A DNA stretch of 64,000 nt from an uncultured Eggerthellaceae bacterium (GTDB taxonomy: Bacteria > Actinomycetota > Coriobacteriia > Coriobacteriales > Eggerthellaceae). The stretch's first letter is position 1. Every line of letters starts with the position of its first letter. The stretch spans positions 124,001 to 188,000 of the forward strand of contig CANOIM010000002.1 in assembly GCA_947566075.1 (NCBI GenBank), written 5' to 3'. The notes beneath the pieces were generated by a model. The model saw only the letters and a program-made list of their open reading frames with translations, searched no databases and was not told where the DNA came from. Position numbers and translations under genes: made by a program. Shown here piece by piece: positions 41,918 through 51,269 of the stretch.

Positions 41918-44638
41918 GTGACCGATCAAGTTAAGCGCGTCTACGCATTCGGCAAGGACGCAGAGGGTAAGAACGTCACCGAAGGCAACACCGACATGAA
42001 AGCCATCCTAGGCGGCAAGGGCGCCAACTTGGCCGAGATGGCCAATATCGGGCTGCCGGTGCCTCCGGGATTCACCATCACCTGCCAGACCTGCATGGAA
42101 TACGCCAACGCTGGGAACGTCTGGCCGGAAGGCGCTCTGGACACTATCGCCGAATATCGGGCTGATCTGGAAGAGCGCATGGGCAAGCGCATCGGCGACG
42201 CCCAAGATCCGCTGTTGGTCTCCGTCCGCTCTGGTGCCCCCATGTCCATGCCGGGCATGATGGATACGGTGTTGAACCTGGGTCTCAATGACCAGTCCAT
42301 CAATGGGCTCATCGCCCAAACGGAGAATCCCCGCTTCGCCTGGGATTCCTATCGCCGTTTCATCCAGATGTTCTCCAACGTGGTCATGGGCCTGGATGGG
42401 GACCTGTTCGAGAATGCCATCACCGCTATCAAGAACGAGCGAGGCGTGAAGTCTGATACTGACCTCACCGCTGAGGACCTCCAGGAATTGGTGGCCGTCT
42501 TCAAGCAGATCTTCTCTGAGAACGTCTCCGCCGCTGATTATCCGGCCCTTGTGGAAGATGGTCAGGTGGCCTTCCCGCAAGATCCCATGATGCAGCTGCA
42601 GCTGGCCATCGAAGCGGTGTTCGGTAGCTGGAACAACCCTCGCGCGGTCCTCTACCGCAAGAAGAACAAGATCGCCGATGACCTGGGCACTGCCGTCAAC
42701 GTGCAATCCATGGTCTTCGGCAACAAGGGCAACACCTCAGCCACCGGCGTGGCCTTCACCCGCAATCCTGCCAATGGCGAAAAGGAGTTCTACGGGGATT
42801 ACCTGGTCAATGCCCAGGGCGAAGACGTGGTGGCGGGCATCCGCAACACGAGCCCCATCGCTGAGCTCAAGGAAGTGGCTGGCCTGGAAGAGGCTGGCAA
42901 GCAGCTGGAAGACATCTTCGTCGTGCTGGAGAACCACTTCCGCGATATGTGCGATATCGAATTCACCATCGAACAGGGCAAGCTCTGGATGCTCCAGACC
43001 CGCGCGGGCAAGCGCACCGCTCAGGCGGCCTTGCATATCGCCATCCAGATGGTGAACGAGGGCCTCATCACCAAGAAGGAAGCCGTCATGCGCGTGGAAC
43101 CGGATCAGCTGGATCAGCTGCTGCATCCTCAGTTCGACAAAGACGCCAACTATGATGTGCTGGCTCGCGGCCTGAATGCCAGCCCCGGCGCCGCGGTGGG
43201 CGAGGCCGTCTTCTCCGCCGCTGATGCGGTGGCGGCAGCTGAGGCGGGCCGTAAGTGCGTGCTGGTCCGCTGGGAGACCACGCCGGATGACCTGGCGGGC
43301 ATGATCGCCGCTGAGGGCATCCTCACCTCCCACGGCGGCAAGACCTCCCACGCGGCTGTCATCGCGCGAGGCATGGGCGCGCCCTGCGTCTGCGGCGTTG
43401 AGGCGCTGCGGATAGACGCTGAGAAGAAGGAAGCTGCCGTCAACGGCACGGATGTGGTCATCCATGAAGGGGATATGATCTCCATCGACGGTACCACGGG
43501 CATCCTGGTCCTGGGAGCCGTTGAGCTGGTGAAGCCTGAGCTCACCGGAGACCTTGACACCATCTTGGAGTGGGCGGACGAATACCGCCGCTTGGGTGTG
43601 CGCGCCAATGCTGACAATCCGGAAGACGCCCACCTCTCCCGCGAGTTCGGCGCGGGTGGCATCGGCCTTTGCCGGACCGAGCATATGTTCTTGGGTGACC
43701 GGAAGCAGATCATCCAGTCCTTCATCCTGAACGATGATGAGCTCAATCGCGAGAAGGCCACTGCTGCCCTCTACGAGGCCCAGTCCGGTGACTTCTATGA
43801 GATGTTCAAGGCCATGGATGGCCTGCCCGTCATCGTGCGCCTGCTAGATCCGCCGCTCCATGAGTTCCTGGATAGCCCCCGTTCCTTGGAGGTGGCCATC
43901 GCCCGCATGGAGGAGACCGGGGCTTCGGCTGCTGACATAGCCGAGAAGCGCGCCATGCTTGAGAAGATAGATGCCTTCGCTGAGCAGAACCCCATGCTGG
44001 GCCTGCGCGGCGTGCGCTTGGGCATCGTCTACCCGGTGTTGCCGAAGATGCAGATCCGCGCCATCGCCACGGCTTGCGCGAAGCTGCTGAAGGAAGGTCA
44101 TAACCCGGCTCCTGAGATCATGATTCCCTTGGTCTCAACGGTGAATGAGCTGGCGAAGCTCCGGGCTATCGCCGAGGGCGTCATCGCTGAGGTGGCTGAA
44201 GCTGAAGGGGTAGGCTTGGATATCCCCATCGGCACCATGATCGAGCTTCCCCGCGCTGCCCTCACCGCTGATGAGATAGCCCAGCAGGCGGACTTCTTCT
44301 CCTTCGGCACCAATGACCTCACCCAGACCACGTTCGGCTTCAGCCGTGATGACGTTGAGGGCGAATTCGTCCCGCAGTACCTCCAAGAGCGCCTGCTCAC
44401 CCACAACCCCTTCGCCACCGTTGACGAGGGCGGTGTGGCCAAGCTGGTGAAGATGGGCGTTGAGCTGGGCCATGAGGGCAATCCGGATATCGTCTGCGGC
44501 GTCTGCGGCGAACATGGCGGTGACCCGGAGTCCATCCATATCTTCAACCGCATCGGGCTGGATTACGTCTCTTGCTCGCCCTACCGCGTGCCTGTGGCCC
44601 GCTTGGCAGCGGCCCAGGCTGAGATAGAGCAGGTCTGA
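41918..44638 (+). CDS. ppdK: Pyruvate phosphate dikinase
   Basis: A 906-residue enzyme interconverting pyruvate + ATP + Pi and PEP + AMP + PPi. The nucleotide-binding domain begins near GGKGANLAEM, the swivelling domain has the phospho-His loop GGKTSHAAVIARG with the regulatory Thr two residues before the His, and the C-terminal barrel has TNDLTQTTFGFSRDD and GVCGEHGGDPES. AAGGAG lies 6 nt before the GTG at 41918, favouring it over the ATG at 41858. Its regulator is encoded upstream. Confidence 0.97.
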   Translation: MTDQVKRVYAFGKDAEGKNVTEGNTDMKAILGGKGANLAEMANIGLPVPPGFTITCQTCMEYANAGNVWPEGALDTIAEYRADLEERMGKRIGDAQDPLLVSVRSGAPMSMPGMMDTVLNLGLNDQSINGLIAQTENPRFAWDSYRRFIQMFSNVVMGLDGDLFENAITAIKNERGVKSDTDLTAEDLQELVAVFKQIFSENVSAADYPALVEDGQVAFPQDPMMQLQLAIEAVFGSWNNPRAVLYRKKNKIADDLGTAVNVQSMVFGNKGNTSATGVAFTRNPANGEKEFYGDYLVNAQGEDVVAGIRNTSPIAELKEVAGLEEAGKQLEDIFVVLENHFRDMCDIEFTIEQGKLWMLQTRAGKRTAQAALHIAIQMVNEGLITKKEAVMRVEPDQLDQLLHPQFDKDANYDVLARGLNASPGAAVGEAVFSAADAVAAAEAGRKCVLVRWETTPDDLAGMIAAEGILTSHGGKTSHAAVIARGMGAPCVCGVEALRIDAEKKEAAVNGTDVVIHEGDMISIDGTTGILVLGAVELVKPELTGDLDTILEWADEYRRLGVRANADNPEDAHLSREFGAGGIGLCRTEHMFLGDRKQIIQSFILNDDELNREKATAALYEAQSGDFYEMFKAMDGLPVIVRLLDPPLHEFLDSPRSLEVAIARMEETGASAADIAEKRAMLEKIDAFAEQNPMLGLRGVRLGIVYPVLPKMQIRAIATACAKLLKEGHNPAPEIMIPLVSTVNELAKLRAIAEGVIAEVAEAEGVGLDIPIGTMIELPRAALTADEIAQQADFFSFGTNDLTQTTFGFSRDDVEGEFVPQYLQERLLTHNPFATVDEGGVAKLVKMGVELGHEGNPDIVCGVCGEHGGDPESIHIFNRIGLDYVSCSPYRVPVARLAAAQAEIEQV

Positions 44639-44643
44639 GTCCT

Positions 44644-45780
44644 TTGACCTTCAGCCTTGCCAAGCTTCCCCGTGCGGTATCTTTGGTCCGCGTGGGGAGG
44701 ACCAGAGATGCTGATCTGCCTGCAGCTGCCGCTTCTGCGGTAGCTGCTTTCGTTGTGCCCGGCAATGTTCTTGAGGGAACACCGCTTCTCTGCATCTTGG
44801 ACCAAACGCGCCTCCCTCAGGCAGAGGTGCATTTCTGCACCGATAGCTGGGAAGAGGTTACTGATTGGATCCAAGGGCTCAAGGTGCGGGGTGCCCCCGC
44901 CATCGGAGTGGCTGGGGCCGCTGCGGTGGTGTTGGCTTCGGCTTCTCTGGAGGAGGAAACGGATGCGCCAAGCTTCATGGATGCACTGCGCGCGGCTGCT
45001 GACGCCATCGCCCAGTGCCGACCTACGGCTGTGAACCTCTCCTGGGCGGTAGAGCGGATGATGAGCGCTGCTCACCGCGCTGGGGATGAGGGATGCGCTC
45101 CCTCTGACATCACTGAGCGGCTCTACGAAGAAGCTTGCTCCATCGCCCAAGAGGACGAAGAGGCGAATCGGGAGCTGGGCCGTTTGGGCGCAGCTCTCCT
45201 TCCCGATGGCTGTCAGGTGCTCACCCACTGCAATGCCGGTAGCTTGGCCACCTCGTTCTATGGCACCGCTTTGGGGGTCATCTATGCTGCTGCGGAAGAG
45301 GGCAAGCTGAAGCGGGTCTTCGCCGATGAGACGCGGCCGGTCTGCCAGGGCTCTCGCCTGACCGCTTGGGAGCTTTCCCAGGCAGGGGTTCCGGTCACGC
45401 TCATCTGCGATGATATGGCTGCCTCGGTCATGGCCCAGGGGCTGGTGGATGCCGTCATCGTAGGGGCGGACCGCATAGCCGCCAACGGGGATGTGGCCAA
45501 CAAGATAGGAACGTTGGGGGTGGCTATCCTGGCTCAGCATTTCGGCATACCCTTCTATGTGGCAGCGCCTGCCTCTACCTTCGATGCCCATACTCCCACG
45601 GGGGCTGACATCGTCATAGAGCAGCGCTCTTCCCAGGAGGTCTTATCAGATCCCTTGGAAGGGGTTGATATCCTGAACCCGGCCTTCGACGTGACCCCGG
45701 CGGCTCTCGTGAGCGCCATCATCACCGAACGGGGCGTCTTCCAGCCCTCGGATATCGCGGATGGGTTGCTGTGTCGGTGA
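44644..45780 (+). CDS. mtnA: S-methyl-5-thioribose-1-phosphate isomerase
   Basis: A protein of up to 378 residues related to eIF2B-alpha. ILDQTRLP, VRGAPAIGVAGA, the catalytic Cys in LTHCNAGSLAT (about 198-208) and Asp in GADRIAANGDVANKIGT (about 279) are all intact. It acts in methionine salvage. The start is uncertain: no ATG precedes the conserved region. The TTG at 44644 lies 5 bp after ppdK, while GTG at 44755 would give a protein starting just before the first conserved motif. No other mtn genes are in view. Confidence 0.9.
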   Translation: MTFSLAKLPRAVSLVRVGRTRDADLPAAAASAVAAFVVPGNVLEGTPLLCILDQTRLPQAEVHFCTDSWEEVTDWIQGLKVRGAPAIGVAGAAAVVLASASLEEETDAPSFMDALRAAADAIAQCRPTAVNLSWAVERMMSAAHRAGDEGCAPSDITERLYEEACSIAQEDEEANRELGRLGAALLPDGCQVLTHCNAGSLATSFYGTALGVIYAAAEEGKLKRVFADETRPVCQGSRLTAWELSQAGVPVTLICDDMAASVMAQGLVDAVIVGADRIAANGDVANKIGTLGVAILAQHFGIPFYVAAPASTFDAHTPTGADIVIEQRSSQEVLSDPLEGVDILNPAFDVTPAALVSAIITERGVFQPSDIADGLLCR

Positions 45781-45784
45781 TCCC

Positions 45785-46477
45785 ATGACCTCTCGCGCTG
45801 CCCTGAAAGACGCCTTCCATGCTGCCGTGCCCATCATGCTGGGCTATGTGGCCATTGGCATCCCCTGCGGCATCCTCTGTGATTCCATCGGGCTGAACGC
45901 GCTTCAGGTGCTGATCCTGTCTGCGTTCTTCTATTCCGGGGCGGGTCAGTTCATGATCCCCAATATGTTCCTGACGGGAGCGCCTACGGCTTCCATCATC
46001 GCCAGCGTGTCCCTGGTGAACACACGTCAGATGCTCTATTCGGCCTCCCTGGCCCCGGAGTGCGAAGGGGCTAGAAAGCGTTTGGCCTTCCTCTTCGCTG
46101 CCACCGTTACCGATGAGAGCTATGGGGTCTCCATCGCCCGGTTCAAGGAGGGTGGATGGTCAGTGGATCGAGCCCTGTTCGTGAACCTCTTCTCCCAGAC
46201 CTCCTGGGCGCTCTCCAATGTTGCAGGCGTGCTGGTGGGGTCTTTGATAGACATCCCCTTGCAGATAGCCTCCTTCGCCATGACCTCCATCTTCATCTGC
46301 CTGCTCTTCACCCAGAGGATCACCTCTCCCAATATCATCGCCGCCGTCTTCGCCATGATCGGGGTGTACGTCTGCAAGGCGTTGGGCTTTTCCGGGGCGG
46401 CCATCATCCTGGGAGCGGTGCTGGGAGTGATCTGCGCCATGGCTTACACATTGATCCGCCAGAAGGTATGCTCATGA
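45785..46477 (+). CDS. azlC: AzlC-type branched-chain amino acid exporter, large subunit
   Basis: A 230-residue membrane protein. The family motifs PIMLGYVAIGIPCGILC and YSGAGQFM near the N-terminus and NTRQMLYSASL are clear. AzlCD pairs export branched-chain amino acids. It overlaps azlD as ATGA and starts 5 bp after mtnA. Confidence 0.93.
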   Translation: MTSRAALKDAFHAAVPIMLGYVAIGIPCGILCDSIGLNALQVLILSAFFYSGAGQFMIPNMFLTGAPTASIIASVSLVNTRQMLYSASLAPECEGARKRLAFLFAATVTDESYGVSIARFKEGGWSVDRALFVNLFSQTSWALSNVAGVLVGSLIDIPLQIASFAMTSIFICLLFTQRITSPNIIAAVFAMIGVYVCKALGFSGAAIILGAVLGVICAMAYTLIRQKVCS

Positions 46478-46797
46478 GCTGGGAGGAGTTCTGGATCATC
46501 TTCGGCTGCTGTGCGGTGACCATGCTCATCTGCCGGGTGGCGCCGCTGTTCCTGCTGAAGGGCAGAGAGCTGCCGAAGAACGTCACGCTGGCGCTGAACC
46601 TCATCCCGCCTGCGGCCTTCGCAGCCCTCGTGGCCAATGATGTGCTGAACCCAGGCATGTTCGCTCAGGGGTTCTGGCCTGCTGGGGCTATCATCATCGC
46701 ATCCCTTGTGGTGGTGGCTGTGGCCCTCAAGACGAAGTCATTGCTCCTCTGTGCGCTGTCTGGGGTGGTGGCCTATGGGTTGCTCCTGCTGATATGA
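46474..46797 (+). CDS. azlD: AzlD-type branched-chain amino acid exporter, small subunit
   Basis: A 107-residue protein with about four hydrophobic spans and the AzlD motif CRVAPLFLLKGRELP. AGAAGG lies 7 nt before the ATG at 46474, which overlaps the azlC stop. Confidence 0.92.
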   Translation: MSWEEFWIIFGCCAVTMLICRVAPLFLLKGRELPKNVTLALNLIPPAAFAALVANDVLNPGMFAQGFWPAGAIIIASLVVVAVALKTKSLLLCALSGVVAYGLLLLI

Positions 46798-46827
46798 CAG
46801 CGTCTGTGCCATTTGCCAAGGTTCTCC

Positions 46828-46856
46828 TTGTCCTTGAGAGATACTAGAGGTATACT
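46828..46856 (+). promoter_or_regulatory. Sigma-70-type promoter of rplS
   Basis: TTGTCC (46828-46833), a 17-nt spacer and TATACT (46851-46856). The rplS ATG follows 63 bp downstream, leaving a leader of about 56 nt. Confidence 0.75.
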
Positions 46857-46919
46857 TGCGAATCGTGTCTTTACACAGCTATGGATTGAAAGCATGATCG
46901 AAGATAAGCGGGGAAGAGA

Positions 46920-47267
46920 ATGGACATCATACGCGCGATAGAGACCCAGGACATCAAGCAGGACGTGCCTGATTTCGGCCCGGGTGACAACGTCAAGGTT
47001 CACTATAGGATCACTGAGGGCAACCGCGAGAGGATCCAGGTCTTCCAGGGTGATGTCATCCGTCGTCATGGGGAATCCTCCCGTGAGACGTTCACGGTCC
47101 GTAAGGTCAGCTTCTCGGTGGGCGTTGAGCGCACCTTCCCGGTGAACTCTCCCAAGATCGAGAAGATCGAGGTCACCCGTCGTGGTCAGGTTCGCCGCGC
47201 CAAGCTCTACTACCTGCGCGACAAGGTGGGCAAGGCGGCCAAGATCAAGGAGAAGGCCTTCAGGTAG
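46920..47267 (+). CDS. rplS: 50S ribosomal protein L19
   Basis: A 115-residue protein. FGPGDNVKVHYRITEGNRER and FQGDVIRRHG near the N-terminus, then KIEKIEVTRRGQVRRAKLYY, are the L19 signatures. GGGGAAGAGA precedes the ATG. It has its own promoter and terminator. Confidence 0.97.
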   Translation: MDIIRAIETQDIKQDVPDFGPGDNVKVHYRITEGNRERIQVFQGDVIRRHGESSRETFTVRKVSFSVGVERTFPVNSPKIEKIEVTRRGQVRRAKLYYLRDKVGKAAKIKEKAFR

Positions 47268-47293
47268 GCTTCTCCTCCCATCCTATCCTTTTG

Positions 47294-47326
47294 ACGAGGC
47301 TCTCATTTGGGGGCCTCGTTCTCTTT
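47294..47326 (+). terminator. Rho-independent terminator after rplS
   Basis: ACGAGGC (47294-47300) and GCCTCGT (47313-47319) form a stem followed by TCTCTTT, 27 bp past the rplS stop. It overlaps the leader of rnhB, so part of the transcription may read through. Confidence 0.65.
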
Positions 47327-47342
47327 GCAAGGGCGGTTCGCC

Positions 47343-48122
47343 ATGAGGTCTTCTCTTTCGCAGATAGCCCGATGGGCTCAGGCAGTCTCTTCTGAGGAAG
47401 AGCTGGCAGCTTTGCGCTCTGAGCTGGCTCAAGATGAGCGCAAGGGGGTGGCGCGGGAGCTAGATCGGGCTCAACGACGTCTTGAGCGCCAGCTGTGGGA
47501 GAGGGAGCGTCTTGCGGCCCTCTACGGCTTCGAATCGGATCTTCTGGCAACGAAGCGGGCGCAGGTGGCCGTTGGGCTGGATGAGGTGGGCCGAGGGCCC
47601 ATCGCTGGCCCGTTGGCTGTGGGGGCGGTGGTGTTGGGCCCCTCGGCTGATCCCATAGAGCGCCTAGATGATTCCAAGAAGCTTGCTCCCAAGGTGCGCG
47701 AAGCGGTGGCAGAGCAGATCAAGGCCTCCTGCGTGGCTTGGTCGGTGGTCTATGCTTCGCCTCAGCAGATAGACGATCATGGGATCATGGCTTGTCTGGT
47801 GAAGGCATTCTCAGATGCTGTGAAGGATATCGAAAGCCAAGGGGTGGCTCTTGATGCCCTGTTGCTGGATGGCAACCCGCTCCATCTTGATCCGCGCGAG
47901 GTGAATGTGGTCAAGGGCGATGCCCGGTGCGCTTCCATCGCAGCAGCGTCTGTGGTGGCTAAGGTGGAACGGGACAGGCTCATGGACCAGCTAGATGAGG
48001 CTCATCCTGGCTATGGGTTCTCCTCGAACAAGGGCTACGGGAGCGAAGCCCACATCGATGCTGTCCGCAGGCTCGGGTTATCCACCGTGCATCGTGCATC
48101 GTTCTGCACCAGCTTCCTCTGA
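47343..48122 (+). CDS. rnhB: Ribonuclease HII
   Basis: A 259-residue nuclease that removes ribonucleotides and RNA from DNA hybrids. GLDEVGRGPIAGPL (about 79-92) supplies the first Asp-Glu pair, then LDDSKKL, and LLLDGNPLHL and KGDARCASIAAASVVAKVERD give the remaining acids. About 70 N-terminal residues form a helical extension seen in many Gram-positive RNase HII. The following 237 bp (48123-48359) hold no gene; they contain imperfect CGTGCAAGATC-type repeats near 48172. Confidence 0.95.
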   Translation: MRSSLSQIARWAQAVSSEEELAALRSELAQDERKGVARELDRAQRRLERQLWERERLAALYGFESDLLATKRAQVAVGLDEVGRGPIAGPLAVGAVVLGPSADPIERLDDSKKLAPKVREAVAEQIKASCVAWSVVYASPQQIDDHGIMACLVKAFSDAVKDIESQGVALDALLLDGNPLHLDPREVNVVKGDARCASIAAASVVAKVERDRLMDQLDEAHPGYGFSSNKGYGSEAHIDAVRRLGLSTVHRASFCTSFL

Positions 48123-48359
48123 TCCTCCCTTCTTCTCTTCGGGCCGGTAGAGCCCTTGCTCCTCATCTTTCGTGCAAGATCGTGCAGATCCGTGAAGGAT
48201 GGATGATGAATGGATGCCTCTGCGGTGCTGATCGGTGGGTGAGAGATGGCTCAAAGCGCGCAGATGGCCTGAGGATCCATGGTGATGGTCTGCAACGCCC
48301 GTGATAGATATCTGTTAGATGCGCCTCCTATGATCATAGACAGAGAGATGGGAGGAATG

Positions 48360-48815
48360 ATGACAGAAGCCCTATTGGAGAAGAGGACCCACCAGTCCCA
48401 GCTGAAGCGGGAGGGGTCAGCCGATCAGCCTGAGCCCAAGCAGAGGATAGGCAAGCGGAATAAGATGCTTGGAGCGCGTGGCGAGGAGGCGGCTGCGCGC
48501 TTCTTGGACCGGCGCGGCTACGAGATATTGGAGCGGAACTGGACATGCTTTGCAGGAGAAGCGGACATCATCGCTCGGGATGAGGACACCCTCGTCTTCG
48601 TAGAGGTCAAGACGCGCAAGGATTGCGAGCATGGCTTCCCATCAGAGGCGGTGACCACGGCGAAGAAGGAGAAGTACGAGAAGATAGCCCTTGCCTACCT
48701 TTCGGACTATGAGCCAACGGATTTCCCCGTGCGGTTCGATGTGATCGCCATCGTGGTGATGGGCCCTGACAAGGCCATGATCCGTCATCAGATCAACGCC
48801 TTTTCCTTGGATTAG
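48360..48815 (+). CDS. YraN (UPF0102)-family endonuclease-like protein
   Basis: A 151-residue protein. GARGEEAAARFL, then GYEILERNW, GEADIIARD and FVEVKTRK reproduce the restriction-nuclease-like fold (E, D, ExK) of UPF0102. GGAGG at 48351-48355 lies 4 nt before the ATG at 48360, chosen over the ATG at 48357. It sits in the usual rplS-rnhB-yraN-comM-dprA order. Confidence 0.9.
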   Translation: MTEALLEKRTHQSQLKREGSADQPEPKQRIGKRNKMLGARGEEAAARFLDRRGYEILERNWTCFAGEADIIARDEDTLVFVEVKTRKDCEHGFPSEAVTTAKKEKYEKIALAYLSDYEPTDFPVRFDVIAIVVMGPDKAMIRHQINAFSLD

Positions 48816-48818
48816 AAA

Positions 48819-50357
48819 GTGGGTGGCATATGCACGGTGCGAAGCGCAGTCCTTCGAGGGGTAGAGGCAGAGCCGGTATGGGTAGAGGTCTGCGTTGGGA
48901 GTGGGCTTCCGGGCATGTCTATAGTGGGCATGGCCGACACCGCAGTCAAAGAGGCTCAGGAGCGGGTGAGGTCAGCCCTGCGCGTGTCGGGGTTCACCAT
49001 GCCGGGCGTGAAAGTGGTGGTGAACCTGGCTCCGGGCAATATTCGGAAGACCGGTTCTGGGTTCGATCTGCCCATAGCCCTTGGGATATTGGTGGCCACG
49101 GGGCAAGTGCCGGAAGAGGCCATAAGGGACAAGCTGCTGATCGGAGAGCTGTCTTTGCAGGGGGCGGTGAGGCCCGTGATAGGGAACCTAGCCTTCGCTC
49201 TGTGCGCGAAGAAGGTGGGATGCCAGTTCATCACCGCCGTGCAGAAGCCAGCTCCCATCAACGATCTCATCCAGTTGGGCCTGCGAACCTTGGGGAGCCT
49301 GCATCTGTCCGATCCCTTCGACGAGCTCTTCAACGAAGACGGCGCAGGCTCAACGCTCAGCGCGAAGCCCGTGCCCGATTACAGGGATATATCTGGGCAT
49401 GACATAGCGAAGCGCTCCTTGCAGATAGCGGCGGCGGGGAATCACGGGGTGCTCATGATGGGGCCACCCGGCTCTGGCAAGACCATGCTGGCATCCCGGC
49501 TCGTCTCCATCCTGCCGCCTCTCACTGAAGAGGAGATGCTCGAAGCAGCCGTGGTCCACTCGGTGGCCGGAAAGGATACCGAAGACATCCTCTCCGGCAT
49601 CCGCCCCTTCCGGAGCCCGCATCACTCAGCAACCTCTGCGGGGCTTCTGGGAGGAGGGAGCCCCATCCGGCCCGGAGAGGTATCCCTTGCCCATTGCGGG
49701 GTCTTGTTCTTGGATGAGCTAAGCGAATTCCGATCATCTACCCTTCAAGGCCTCCGCCAGCCCATGGAGAGCGGCGAGGTGCATCTGACCCGAGCGGAGT
49801 CAAGCCTGAGGCTCCCCGCGCGGTTCATGCTCGTAGCCGCATCCAACCCTTGCCCTTGCGGATATCTGGGGGACAAGGTGCACCGCTGTACCTGCACGGC
49901 CGCCCAGGTGAGGAAGTATCAAAGCAGGATAGGCGGCCCTCTCATGGACAGGATCAGCATGCGGCTGGATGTGGAACGGCTACCCCCTGCAAGCGTCCTC
50001 TCTTCTGGCCATGGCACTGATTCGGCCACGTTGAAAGAGGGAGTCATGCGGGCGCGGGACTATGCCAGCTGGCGTCAGGCCCAGGCAGAAGAGCGCGGCG
50101 AAGGGGCGCGGTCCAAGAAGCCCACCCCCAAGACGATCATAGCTTCCTGCAAGCTGGACAGGAATGCCGATGCCTTCGTCAACAAGATAGCCGAAGGCGA
50201 CGGGGTCAGCGGACGAGGGCTCATCAATACCCTGAAGGTGGCACGGACTATTGCGGACATCGAGGAATCAGAGTGCGTGAAGGATGTCCATCTGGCAGAG
50301 GCCTTCTCGTTCCGCGTGGACGTGGGGATGAGCGAAGAAGGAGGTGGATCGGTTTGA
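48819..50357 (+). CDS. comM: YifB/ComM Mg-chelatase-like AAA+ protein
   Basis: A 512-residue protein. An N-terminal Lon-like fold (GLPGMSIVGMADTAVKEAQERVRSAL) precedes the AAA+ core with Walker A GPPGSGKTM (about 212-220), Walker B VLFLDELSEF (about 300) and a zinc-like NPCPCGYLG...CTC loop. ComM is a branch-migration helicase in natural transformation. The GTG at 48819 is 3 bp after the yraN stop and lacks a good ribosome site. It couples to dprA by a TTGA overlap. Confidence 0.92.
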   Translation: MGGICTVRSAVLRGVEAEPVWVEVCVGSGLPGMSIVGMADTAVKEAQERVRSALRVSGFTMPGVKVVVNLAPGNIRKTGSGFDLPIALGILVATGQVPEEAIRDKLLIGELSLQGAVRPVIGNLAFALCAKKVGCQFITAVQKPAPINDLIQLGLRTLGSLHLSDPFDELFNEDGAGSTLSAKPVPDYRDISGHDIAKRSLQIAAAGNHGVLMMGPPGSGKTMLASRLVSILPPLTEEEMLEAAVVHSVAGKDTEDILSGIRPFRSPHHSATSAGLLGGGSPIRPGEVSLAHCGVLFLDELSEFRSSTLQGLRQPMESGEVHLTRAESSLRLPARFMLVAASNPCPCGYLGDKVHRCTCTAAQVRKYQSRIGGPLMDRISMRLDVERLPPASVLSSGHGTDSATLKEGVMRARDYASWRQAQAEERGEGARSKKPTPKTIIASCKLDRNADAFVNKIAEGDGVSGRGLINTLKVARTIADIEESECVKDVHLAEAFSFRVDVGMSEEGGGSV

Positions 50358-51265
50358 CAGGCCCCATAGCAGGAGACCACACCGTGCTGAGACGAGGGGA
50401 GGCCGGGTATCCTCCTGCGCTCTTGGAGCTGACCGATGCGCCCCAGGAGCTCTTCGTGCTGGGGAATGTGGATGCTCTCCAAGAAGGGTTGGCGGTGGTG
50501 GGGGCTCGGAAAGCCACTCCCTATGGAAGGGGTTGCGCTCGAAGGTTCGCGGGCCGTGCAGCTCGGCGTGGGATAGCCATCATCTCTGGGGGAGCGCGGG
50601 GTTGTGATGCAGAGGCTCATCGGGCAGCGCTGGCAGAGGGCGCACCTACCGTGGTGTTCATGGGTGGTGGTTGCCACAAGGTCTATCCTGAACAGCATAC
50701 AGCTCTCTTCCAGCAGATCGTGCAGGCAGGAGGTGCGCTGGTGTCTGAGCATGAGTGGGACACTCCGCCGCTTCCCTTCATGTTCCGGGCGCGCAACCGG
50801 CTCATCGCGGGGTTGGCGAAGGCCACGCTCATCGTAGAGGCAGGATTGCCCTCAGGCACGTTCTCTACGGCTGATGAGGCGCTGCGGGCGAACAAGGACG
50901 TCCTCGTGGTCCCCGGTTCCATAGAGTCCTCTCAATCCCGCGGGGCCAATCGGCTCATCTATCAGGGGGCCACCCCCATCGTGGATGATGAGTCCTTCGA
51001 CGACCAGATGTTCTCCCTCTTCGGCTTGCTGAAGCAGGAAGAGGTGGCGAAGGAGGCAAGCGTTGCCTTGCAGGGCATGGAGCGCCAGCTCATGGATGCG
51101 CTCACGGCCACGCCCCAGGGAGCGGAGGAGCTCTTCCTCCTGGCATCCCAGGATAGGGAGCGGATATGGACAGCAGCCTCGCTCAACAGCTGGATCGCGC
51201 TCATGGAGACCAAGGGGCTCATCACCCGATATCCCGGCGGGAAATATGGCGCGCAGATGAAGTGA
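50354..51265 (+). CDS. dprA: DNA processing protein DprA
   Basis: A 303-residue protein that loads RecA on incoming single-stranded DNA. Rossmann-fold signatures VVGARKATPYGR, SGGARGCDAEAHRAAL, FMGGG and RARNRLIAGLA...EAGLPSGTFSTADEAL are intact, followed by a winged-helix DprA C-terminus. AGGAGGT lies about 8 nt before a TTG at 50354 that overlaps the comM stop. A decayed second copy of its 3' end lies 3 kb downstream (54179-54360). Confidence 0.95.
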   Translation: MTGPIAGDHTVLRRGEAGYPPALLELTDAPQELFVLGNVDALQEGLAVVGARKATPYGRGCARRFAGRAARRGIAIISGGARGCDAEAHRAALAEGAPTVVFMGGGCHKVYPEQHTALFQQIVQAGGALVSEHEWDTPPLPFMFRARNRLIAGLAKATLIVEAGLPSGTFSTADEALRANKDVLVVPGSIESSQSRGANRLIYQGATPIVDDESFDDQMFSLFGLLKQEEVAKEASVALQGMERQLMDALTATPQGAEELFLLASQDRERIWTAASLNSWIALMETKGLITRYPGGKYGAQMK

Positions 51266-51269
51266 AAAT

